Part shown: positions 21,661 through 31,444 of the stretch, in pieces
Numbering within the stretch: the first letter of the stretch is position 1
Layout: the number at the start of each line of letters is the position of its first letter
DNA from: Selaginella moellendorffii
Taxonomy: Eukaryota; Streptophyta; Lycopodiopsida; Selaginellales; Selaginellaceae
Assembly: GCF_000143415.4 (NCBI RefSeq)
Contig: NW_003314343.1
Location: 629,883-693,882, forward strand
Direction: 5' to 3'
Length of the DNA stretch: 64,000 bases
Made by a program: the position numbers and the translations under genes
The notes under the pieces: model-generated
What the model was told of the DNA's origin: nothing
Seen by the model: the letters and a program-made list of their open reading frames with translations, nothing else
The model's database searches: none

Positions 21661-23964
21661 TTGTGTACAGCCATTTGTGGCCAACTAAACCCCAAGGTGA
21701 AAGAATCCAGAGCTACGCTACCAGAAACGTGGAGTGGGCTGCTCCCGCAATGGATCGATCCGAGCGTCTTGGCCAGGCTAGGCCACAAAGATCTCGAGCT
21801 CGACAACGATGTCTACGCCACGCTCCTCCGCGAATGCGAGAGATCCAAATCGCTCTCGCAGGAGCGATACATCCACGCTCACATCCTCGCCAGTGGCAAG
21901 AGCGGCAAGACGTTCCTGGGAAACCTCCTGGTCCGGATGTATGGCAAATGTGGCTCCATCGCCGATGCCAAAGCGGCCTTTGATCAGATCCATCGCAAGA
22001 ACGTCTTCTCCTGGACGATCATGCTCGGGGCGTTTGCCGATTGTGGGCATCACAGGCAGGCGATCGAGATCTATCACGCCATGGTTCTCGAGGGAGTGAG
22101 GCCGGATTGCGTCGCCTTCGCATCCATCGCGGGGATTTGCTCGGAGCTGCAGTGTTTCCAAGCGGGCAAGGCGATCCACGACTGCGTGCTCGAGCAAGGC
22201 GCCGAATCCGACGTGATCGCCGCCAAAAATCTCGTCACCATGTACAGTAAATGCGGTCGAACGGGGCTAGATGCGTGTTTCACCGGATCAAGAACAAGAA
22301 TCCAGTCTCTTCGAACGCGATGATTGCAGCATTTGCCCAGTGTGGAGATTTTGCGAGTGCGCTGGAGTTCTACGTCGAGCATCCCATGCCTGACAAGATC
22401 ACGCTCATTCTGGCAGCGAAAGCGTGCGCGCTTGGGGGATCTCGATCGAGGCCGGGAGATCCATGCCAGAGCCGTGGAGCTGGGATTGGAATCGGACCTC
22501 CTGGTGGCCAACAGTCTTATCGGGATGTATGGCAAGTGCTACTGCGTGGGCGATGCCAAGCGCTTGTTCGATGGATTGAACGCCAAGAACAGGGACGTGA
22601 TCTCCTGGAACTCGAACATCGCGGCTTATATCTTGGCCGGAATGAGCTCGCAGGCGCTGGAGCTCTTCCGGGAGAGAATGGATGTGGAGCCGGATAGGAT
22701 CACTTTCATCGCGCTGATCGATGCGTGCTCGACCCTGTGCGATCTCGAGCAGGGCAGATGGATCCACGAGAGGATTCGCAGCTCGGAATTTGTGAGAGAG
22801 GTGGCAGTGGAGAACGGTCTACTGCTCATGTACGCCCAAGTGGGGAGCATCGAGGAAGCGATGGCAATCTTCGAGAGCATGGAAGGGAGACGAACAATCT
22901 CCTCCTGGAATTCGATGATCACGGCTTGGGCGAGTCAAGGAGATCGAGATGGCAGTAGCAGCGAAGAGGTTTTACGGATCTACAACAGGATGAGCTTGGA
23001 AGGATTGAAGGCTGACAAGATCACTTTCGTGAGCCTGGTGACGATTTGCAAGGATTTCTTGCACGGAAGGAGGATTTTTGAGCAGAGGATCGTTCTAGAG
23101 ACGGAGATGGAGCTCGCAACGAGCTTGGTGATCATATAGTGCAAATTCGGCTGCGTGGCCGACGCGATGGCAGTGTTTTCTGGGATGAGATCGAGAGATG
23201 GTGGCCTGGACAGCGATGATCACGGCTTTCTCGCAGCAAGAACACACGAGCATGGAGGCCGTGGATTACTTTTGCCGGATGGACTTGGATGGATCCAAGC
23301 CCGACGAGGTGACTTTCGCCAGCGTTCTTGGATCGATTGCTCGATTGGGTCTTCTCTCCAGAGGAAGATCCGTCCACTGCGATGTTCTAGCCTGCATGTC
23401 GTGGTGGGCACTGCGCTGCTCGACATGTACAGCAAATGCGGAAGCTTGATCGATGCCAAGCGCGCGTTTCACGATCTGGGAGGCTCCAGGAATCTCGTCT
23501 CCTGGAACGCGATGATCGCCGTCATGGCCAAACATGGCGATTGGAGCTCCGGCTTCGATCTCTACCGCGCCATGATCCTCGAGGGAGTGAGACCCAACGA
23601 TGTCACATTCACCAACATGCTCTTCCTGTGCACGGCGGTGGTGGCGATCGAGAATGCGGCATCTGGGATGCTTGCGCATCGATCGTGCTCGAATTCGGCG
23701 TCAAGATCACGCCCGATCGTGGATGTTCTTGGGCGATCTGGGCGGCTCGAGGAGGCAGAGGAATTTGTGGAGAAGGGAATGGGATTCGAGCCGGGGATCC
23801 TCGAGTACCGTACGCTCCTGAGGAGCTGTATGGTTGTTTGCGAGATGGCGCAGCGCGTCATGGAAATCGAATCGCAAACCTTCATGGCATATGCTAAGAC
23901 TTTGGCTTACAGAAAAATCATCCAGATCTTCCAACTTCTAATGCTGTATATGCAGCTACGATGA
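21661..23964 (+). pseudogene. PPR pseudogene (PLS type), four frame changes and one nonsense codon
   Basis: About nine PPR motifs are readable (LVRMYGKCGSIADAKAAFD, SLIGMYGKC, LLDMYSKCGSLIDAKRAF, MYAQVGSIEEAM), together with the paired motifs VISWNS and VSWNAMI. The frame changes near 22250, 22330, 23195 and 23395, and a TAG at 23137-23139 replaces the Tyr of an expected IYSKFG-like stretch. No ATG opens the upstream frame cleanly. It ends after an E-like EYRTLLRSC region with no DYW domain. Intact members of the family bind organelle RNA, and this copy cannot. The sequence is GC-rich with few AT-directed changes, unlike nearby retroelements, so the decay looks recent and indel-driven. Confidence 0.85.
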
Positions 23965-24875
23965 GCGTATGATTGTTCTTTCAAGCAGCATTCGATTGCT
24001 CTTCCAGGAAGGAGCAAGAAAACAACAAGGAGGCGCTGGAATTTGGCGGCTATGGGGAATTCCAACGAGAGAGCTCGCGTTCTTGGGACACGCGCTTTGC
24101 AAATCAGGTGAGTGAGAACCTTTTCTCGCGTTTGGTCTGGCTAGCGAGAACTCTTTTTCTTTTTCGTGACAGTATGAACGCTCCAGTGATGGTGGAACTT
24201 GAGGGTGAGACAGATTCACTCGAGGTATAGAAACTCTGAAAAGGAATTTGTGTGGAGTGATGGAGTTGCAGATTGCTACGTGAACGGAAGATCCCTTTAT
24301 TCGGCGATACCGAATATGCTCCAGTATGTTCCAGTATGAACGCGCACTTAATAAGTCCTTAATAATCCACTCCAAACGGTAGAGTCTCTTGCGACAAGAC
24401 GAGGGTATGTTTACACATTTATAGGGTGACATCAGGATCAAAAGCGAGAATCAGAGAAAAGCCCGGCAGGTTACGATGCGGATCAATGTTAAAAACTCAC
24501 AGACTGATACGTGCAATTCTTTACAGCCAAAAGTTTTGGCTTTCTTAGCGAAGAATCGTGCAGAATCTGGCAAGGTTAATCTGAAAAGTATAATCCGGCC
24601 ACGAAGGTGGAGCGTTGGCAATGGACATTTATTTTCGTTCTTTCTTTCTTTCTCCATGGTATGTGGGACTTCTCTCAGCATATCCCGAGCTGCATATCCA
24701 GTGATTCAAAGCAAAGTCTCACCCTTATACCCCTCTTTGATGATAGTCGGGCAATTAGCACACCATTATTCTTCCATATCTTGTCTTTCTCTAGTCACCC
24801 AGAGTATAAAATGCGACAACCACCTTCATTGCAAACTCCCCCCGCTCCCTCTCGTAAGAGGGAAGGCTCCAAGTT
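23965..24875. other. No gene recognised; possible core promoter near its end
   Basis: No domain-bearing frame is visible. TATAAA lies at 24805-24810, 66 bp upstream of the ATG of the tentative gene that follows. Confidence 0.3.
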
Positions 24876-25355
24876 ATGAGTGAGCAAAGGGCTCTCACCT
24901 CGAGAACTCAGACAAGCTCTCTCGAATCCAAGCTTGGCTCCTTTGGTTATTCTTCTCCTCTTCGTCCCCTTTCAAGAGTAAGCTTGGTTTGTTTTGTCTT
25001 TGCTCTCGTGGTTCTGAGCTTTTGATTCTTTCAGTTTGGTTGCGCCAGCAATCGGGACTCCGACGAAACAAAACGTTCCACAAGCGTGATTTCCAGAAAG
25101 AGTACGTGCCTCACTTCCTTCCATGCTCAAGTGAATTCTTTCATTCCCTTTCGCTCGCATAAGTTACTCGTGTTGACAGTGTGTAAGTGTGTAACTTATG
25201 ACAGCCTCTTTTCATGTAGATTTCCCTACATTCCCTGTCTCCTTTTTTTCGCTTCAGAGGCAAATGGACATGGATTGCTTGCTTCTTCTCTCCTCTTGCA
25301 CTGCGCCGCGTCAGTTTCACTCGGGAAAACGTATGTTGGCCGCGGCGAGAAATGA
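24876..25355 (+). CDS. Tentative small gene, three exons, unknown function
   Basis: The model uses exons 24876-24977, 25035-25101 and 25258-25355. The first intron is 57 bp with GTAAGC and TTTCAG borders, the usual size in this window. The product is about 88 residues, with an Arg/Ser-rich N-terminus that could be an organelle-targeting peptide (SRTQTSSLESKLG, SPLRPLSR). A further GTATGT...CCAG intron of 47 bp inside exon 3 would give another C-terminus (DDLKTLFSCENRYWC). I recognise no family. An SPX-like fragment lies on the opposite strand just beyond. This may equally be non-coding transcript sequence. Confidence 0.25.
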
Positions 25356-25627
25356 AGGCTTTCCCGCTTTTCTCCAGAGATGATCTTAAGACGCTGTTTT
25401 CTTGTGAGAACCGGTACTGGTGCTCCTCCCCAGCACCATGCATTTTTTTATGATTCCACGCCACCATTTGTCTCGTCATATGCTCACTGCCGCTGTTCTT
25501 CTTCATCTTCTTCCAGAGCACGGGCGCCACAAAACTTTGAAGAGGCATTGTCAACTTGACACCATTTCCACCAGGTATTTCATCTCTTGTTTGATCGTTT
25601 TCTTCTCGCCTCAAGTAACCAAGCTTT

Positions 25628-25727
25628 TTGGATCGACCTGTAGAATCTCAACTTTCTTGAGCTGCTTGTAATTCACCCGCCACTCTGGGACGAGCTGACT
25701 CTCAAGCTGCTTCTGGAGGTTCACCAT
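25628..25727 (-). pseudogene. Fragment resembling the start of an SPX-domain protein
   Basis: Reading from an ATG at 25727 on the minus strand gives KQLESQLVPEWRVNYKQLKK. SPX domains (phosphate sensing, PHO1 and related proteins) begin with a KF-KQLE-Q-VPEW...YKQLKK pattern, with about four more residues between EW and YKQLKK than here. The frame then reaches a possible donor (CTACAG|GT) or a stop at 25611. No further SPX helices are visible, so at most this is a shortened first exon. Confidence 0.35.
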
Positions 25728-26749
25728 GCCTGAGGTCTTCTCGGTTGACAAGAGCAAGCTCCAATGCTTGCTGCAAAATCCGAGCGCCATCCTGATTAGC
25801 TGCTGCAATGGAAACTTCCACGCTTTTCGGGGTCCAAAACGTGTGATTGTGGGAAGTGAGACCACTTACTTCAGACAATGAAAAACAAAGCTCATGCATG
25901 GACATTTCCTGTGGTGCCACACAACATATGTTTGACTGAGATGATACAAAGAAATTTTATACCATTTTGAGCTCTTGTTTAACGAGATCTTTGGGAGAAG
26001 CTTTTGGAAGTTCTTCAGTAGTGTCCTATCTGATAGAAAAAAGGCTTAGTGTAAAATTATCAAATTTTACTTACAAAGATCCCAATATCCTCTAGATTTC
26101 TCTCTCATTAATCTAGTGTCAACTTGAATTAAGCTGCCATTGCTTGGGACCACAATAGCTTATGCCATAGGTTGCGGGATCCATTTCTTGCACTAGAGCA
26201 ATTGGTTACATTGGATTTTCTTTGGATCTTTGAACAATTGAGGAGCATCGTCTTCTCCAGGATTTCGTGTTAAGAATATTCACTATATTTGCAAATATGA
26301 CAAATTCCTTTTTTGTATGTAATTTTTAAGTACAAAAATACCAAATATCAATTTTTGCAAGAGTATACGTAAGGAATTAGAAGACTCAATATATAACAAT
26401 ATATATTTCTTGCCTGTCAAATCCTTCCCCACTGAGCATTAGAAAGCTGCTTACTCACTAATAATTTTATTAAATAATAGTAAATTTATTTCTTTGCTTT
26501 TTAGTTGATTGTTGTATTTATTATGACAATTGATTTATGGAACCATTCATCACAATCAACATGACCATAACATGTAAGTTGCCAAGCTGTAATATTGCAA
26601 TATATTTATAGCTTGATCAAAATATCTTGATTGGGCATAAACAACCTCTTTTTTTGGTTGACAATAAATATGTAAAAAATTGTTATCATGACAAGTTACT
26701 GTGGAGTTGGAACATGGCATTACTTGGAAATCAAGTCCTTTGCATAATT
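25728..26749. other. No gene recognised
   Basis: Mostly AT-rich sequence. Short frames only; nothing with a recognisable domain. Confidence 0.35.
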
Positions 26750-27020
26750 GTTTTTGTAGAAGTGCTCTACTAATCAAGCACAAGAGAAATGCATAGTGGG
26801 ATTTTTTTGGCATTAATTTTTGAATATTGCTAAAAGATAAGTTTAATGAGCATAAGTCATTTTGTGCTGATGGCTAAAAAATAGTAATAAAAAGTTTTAC
26901 ATAAATTCTATGTGCTCATCATATTTACACATCTAGCCATCCCTTGCACTGAAAGAAGTTGTTCACTATTAATATAATATGAATTAATGGATCAAGAAAT
27001 GAAATTCAGACCAAAACGTC
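26750..27020. repeat. Diverged repeat copy shared with 20850-21110
   Basis: It shares CTCTACTAAT-AAGCACAAGAGA, TTAATGAGCATAAGTCAT (inverted relative to the partner's GACTTATGCTCATTAA) and TTCACTATTAATATAATATG. One inner part is therefore inverted between copies. Confidence 0.55.
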
Positions 27021-27978
27021 ATGGATATGTATGAGTATGATTTGAAACCTTTGTTTGCAAAGACACTCTCCTCCTCCTCACCAGACACTGACCTCCATAT
27101 TTTTTTTACAACCAATTGTTATTGCAAAAAGAACATTAAAAAAGGAATTGTTACACTATATTATCATATAAATGATGTGGAAGTTTTAAAATTGTTTAAA
27201 GTTTGCACAAATGTGAAGTACAAAAATACCCTTTATATTATGTTTATAGCTAAAAAATGATAAGAAATTATAAAAAGTTTTAAAACTTCAAGTTGGTGTA
27301 GTGTATATGTGTCAATTATAACTACATTTGCTATAATGCCCACAGCAAAATTCTCATTTCTCTTTCTTGAGATCTTCATTACAAACTTACTTTGTTTGTG
27401 GGTGTCCTGGAAGTTTATGAAATTTTTGTGGCAACATACCATCCACTTCCAAATGTTTAATGTCAATAGGATAAAGTACACTTGCATGTGTTTTGTGATA
27501 AGAATCAAGTAAGTAACATATATTAGCATAGAGTTAAACAATGGTAGTAGTTGTGTGAGCATGAGGTAATCCAATTTTTTGTCATCCAAAGCAGAAGCAA
27601 AACTATGTTAGTATGTTCACCACACAAGTATGCTCTTGTGTCTATATTTCAAATATAGTAAGATCCAAAGGTATGAGAAACTATATGAAATTACATCATA
27701 AAGAGGTTTCCTTATAGCTCAATTATTTCTTTGGATTGATGCTCAAGTAAGGGCTTATGAATTGGGTAGCCAAGGTCAAGTCTAAGTCTGGCCAAGGTGA
27801 GCAAAGGCTGTATGCATGTGTTTTCATTGTGCATAGGCTTCACTCAGTTATTAAGGGCTTTGGCTAGCTCTTGGCACTTGAAACATGACTTTTACAACCA
27901 TGCTATCTTAGTTGATGTTAGTTGTGCATTACCTTTACTCCATCTTTGGGTGCTAGGACATATATGCCTTGCATTACC
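27021..27978. other. No gene recognised; right end may be former rDNA leader
   Basis: AT-rich without convincing coding frames. The last 250 bases (about 27730-27978) directly precede the 18S-like copy and contain repeated GGCCAAG/GCCAAGG words, so they could be decayed external transcribed spacer. That is inference. Confidence 0.25.
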
Positions 27979-29310
27979 TACTTAGTTGATCCTACCAGTA
28001 GTCATATACTTGTTTCAAAGATTAGGCCATGAATGTGCAAGTATAAACTGCTTTATATTGTGAAATTGTGAATTGGCTTATTAAATCAATAATAGTTTAT
28101 TTGATAATACCTTACCACTTAGATAACTATAGTAATTCTATAACTAATATGTGTAAAGAGTCCTGACCTTTAGAAGGGATGCACTTACTAGATTCAAGAC
28201 CAATACAGGCTCACCTATATTCTCAATGGTCCATGATAACTTGTTGAATTATATAGCCCTTGTGCCAGTGATACTTAAATTAAATTTCTACCCTATCAAC
28301 TTTCGATAGTAGGATAAAGGCCTACCATAGTAGTGATGGGTAACGGGGAATTAGGGTTTGATTTTGAGACACAGCTACCACATCCAGAAAGGCAGCAGAC
28401 GCACAAATTATCCAATCCTAACATTGGGAGGTAGTGACAATAAATAATAATACCAGGCTTTCAAATTGGAATGAGTACAATATAAATTTCTTAAGTAAGA
28501 TTCATTGGAGGGCAAGTCTAGTGCCAATAGCTATAGTAATGCTAACTCTATTAACATGTTGTTACAATTAAAAAGTTCATTTGGATCTTAGGACAAGATG
28601 AATGGTTTGCCCTTAGGGGCACTTGTCACCCCATCCTATGAGTCAATGATGCTAATTTGATAGGTGTGGAGTCAGTAATGTTACTTTGAAAAAATTAGAG
28701 TGCTTAAAGGAAACTTATACTCTAAATACATTAGCATGGAATAATGTAATAGGACTTTGGTCCTGTTGTGTTAGTCTCCAAGATAGAAGTAATGATTAAT
28801 AGGGACAATTTGGGGCATTTGTACTCCATTGTTAGAGATGAAATTCTTAAGCATTTGCTGAGGATGTTTTTATTAATCAAAAATGAAAGTTGGGAGCTCA
28901 AATATGATTAGATACCATTTTAGTCTTAACCATAAATGATGATAATTAGGGATTGGTAAATGTTATTTGGATGACATTGCCATCACCTCATGAGAAATCA
29001 AAGTCTTTGGGTTCCAAAAGGAGTATGGTTGCAAGGCTAAAACTTAAAGGAATTGATGGAAGGGCATTACTTGGAGTGAAGCCTATGGTTTAATTTGACT
29101 CAAGATGAAGAAACTTACTAAGTCTAGACATAATAAGAATTGATAGATTGAGAGCTCTTTTATCGATTCTATGGTAGTTTCTTAGTTGGTGAAGTGATTT
29201 GTTTGGTAATTTTATTAACAAACGAGACCTCAACCTAGTAGCTAGCTGTGATGCCCTTAGATGTTTTGGGTTGCATATACACTATATTGATGAACTTAAC
29301 AAGTGTATGC
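27979..29310 (+). pseudogene. Decayed nuclear 18S rRNA gene copy, 3' part missing
   Basis: The start TACTTAGTTGATCCTACCAG matches the universal 5' end of plant 18S rRNA (TACCTGGTTGATCCTGCCAG). The similarity then runs collinearly: ATCAACTTTCGATAGTAGGA, AAATTATCCAATCCTAACA, GGTAGTGACAATAAATAA, TTACTTTGAAAAAATTAGAG, ATGAGAAATCAAAGTCTTTG, GAAACTTAAAGGAATTGA-GGAAGGGCA with small changes, GATTGAGAGCTCTTTT, and TGTGATGCCCTTAGATGTT. About 26 bases are missing after GAAATTCTT (near 28840), and other short gaps occur. It stops at about 29310, before the decoding-site region. Substitutions are overwhelmingly C-to-T and G-to-A. It cannot make a working ribosome. No 5.8S or 28S sequence was seen next to it. 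Confidence 0.93.
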
Positions 29311-29937
29311 TTATGTTAATGTTAAGACCTTGACATTAATATTGTTAAAATTGAGATTAGAGTGAAATGAGATATTTCTTCATAAGCATATTGCAAAAGA
29401 TAAATTTCCCATCTATGATGGTTCAGATAGTTAGTGATTAGTTAAGCCTCATTGGAGATTGATAATTTTCTTCATGAGTTTTGACAAAGATAGTGCTGGT
29501 GATTTGGTTGTAACTTTATGTTGTTAATATTTATGCATTTATTAGTTAGCAATTATAATAGCATTCAATAAGCTGAGTGGTAAGTTGGGTTAGCTTTATT
29601 GTAGACGAGATTTTTTAGTAGGGCTTGAACTTTGGTTTTTCTTTGAAAAGTGATTTAGTTAGCTAGTTTTGCAAAATGAAGAATTAGTGATTAATACTAG
29701 ACTTGTTAGATCCTTATTACTTTGAGTTTGAGATTATCGATTATTAATGATTCTTATTACACTTGTTATGAAGTGTGTTACATGTTAAAATTTATAAAAG
29801 ACAATTTAATGATCACTTGTTAAGCATGACTCTTAAATTAATATAGATATACTCTTTATTTTTGTATTATGAAGTTTTGGCTTGTGAATTTGTTAAAGTG
29901 AAAATTACAGATTTTATCATGATTTCTTCTTGAATAT
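29311..29937. other. No gene recognised
   Basis: AT-rich sequence between the 18S relic and the TRIM. I could not align it to the last quarter of 18S rRNA or to spacers. Confidence 0.3.
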
Positions 29938-30715
29938 TGTAGTGCACCTTATCTCTCTCCCCTTAAGCCAATTAAAAAAGGGGCAATTATTTGATGAAAG
30001 AGCCTTTAGTAGCTATTTTATCCTTATTTATCCCCCAAATTACATTTATCCATAATTTGTGCTAAAGTTGTCCAAGACTTTATTATTTGGCTACTTTGCC
30101 CATATGCTACACTCACCCCCCCTTTAGAGATGTCCATTGACTATTAATTAACAACCCCTTATTGAGCCAAGGGGAATTAACACCTCCATTTTTTTGGTAA
30201 CTAGTCATCCACTTGTACCACACACTCACCCCCCTTTAGAGATGTCCATTGATTATTAACTAATAACCCCTTATTGAGCCAAGGGGAATCAACACCTTCA
30301 TTTTTTTGGTAACTAGTCATTCACTCGTACCGCAGTCCTACAGTATATGCCTTCGTCCATGGATGCTTCACCAAGAGGAAGGACATACGCATCCATGGAT
30401 GCTTCACCAAAAGGAAGGACATATGCATGGACACCTAATACATACGATTTCAAATTTATGGATAGGAATATACTTTACTCAAGGGTATATTATATTTTTA
30501 AGTAGCTACTAATTAATGGAAATCGAACCCATATCATTTGCTCCGATACCACATATAGCGCACTTTATCTCTCTCCACTTAAGCCAATTGGAAAAGGGGC
30601 AATTGTTTTATGAGAAAGCCCTTAGTGGTTATTTTATCCCTATTTATCCTCTAAGGTTCTAAGGATCTACGATGATAGTATATCCAAATCTCATTCTATG
30701 ATCACATGCGCTATA
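29938..30715 (-). mobile_element. Complete TRIM element with 5-bp target-site duplication
   Basis: Read on the minus strand: 5' LTR 30554-30715 (about 162 bp), primer binding site at 30540-30551 (TGGTATCGGAGC), a non-coding interior with an internal duplication of about 113 bp (30112 and 30223 blocks), a polypurine tract (top strand CTCACCCCCCCTTTAGAG) at about 30112-30129, and 3' LTR 29938-30111 (about 174 bp). AATAT flanks both sides (29933-29937 and 30716-30720). No frame encodes gag or pol. It would depend on proteins from an autonomous element. The rearranged copy at 4955-5770 has the same parts on the other strand. Confidence 0.85.
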
Positions 30716-31444
30716 AATATGAAGTTAGTCAATATGAAACTTATGATTATTATTATATAGAACTTAATTTTAAACTTTTTTGAGCTTTTGGTTCTTGATC
30801 ATCTGGGATAGTTGATTATCCTTATTAAAAATTATACTTAATTATTATTGCTAATAATGATATGCCATTCTATTCTATTTAGCAGCAATTATCAATACTA
30901 AGAGTGGTTGACTCTGTTGGTCATTTCCATGTCAATGATGGCCAGATGGCATTTTAACATTAGTTCATTCTACATAGATAAAGAAGTAGTCCCATAACTT
31001 ATTTAAGTTAATGCATTTTTCATAAAATATGAATACCATGAACTTTTTCTAGAGTTATTTCTTTGGCCAATGGTCTCAAGTGTGCATCAATAAGGATGTC
31101 AATCTTTTTAAAGGGGGGAGAGCATATCATAAATATTATCAAAAGTTATCTGTTAACAAGTCCTTTTGAATACTTTTTTTTTTACTGTCATAATGGCAGA
31201 AAGTTAGTATTGTTAGACTTTTAATCAATCTCCATCCAAGCTAATTAAGAAACTAATCAATATATATGCACTTAGACCAAAAAAGCACTAAAGAAAGAAA
31301 TATTAAGTTATAATTTAGTCTAACATACTTGACACAATGTTGTTAGTTTGCACTTGTTAGTGTTAAGAACCCTTATAATATTGAGCTTAATATATTCAAT
31401 AAGTGATAGATTATCAGATATTGTGGCGAGACAACAGAATATTC
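30716..31444. other. AT-rich sequence with a fragment of the 4.2-kb LTR-like repeat
   Basis: At about 31130-31235 the words AAGTTATCTGTTAACAAGTCC and CTGTCATAATGGCAGAAAGT correspond to 4196-4255 (AAGTTACCTGTCAGTTAGTCC, CTGCCACGATGGCAGGAGGT). No gene is visible. The macro-domain gene's 3' untranslated region should lie at the right end. Confidence 0.4.

Noticed and set aside
27979-29310. A working 18S rRNA gene or organellar small-subunit rRNA
   Set aside because: Many universally conserved bases are changed, about 26 bases of a core region are deleted and the 3' part is absent. The matches are to nuclear 18S, not 16S.
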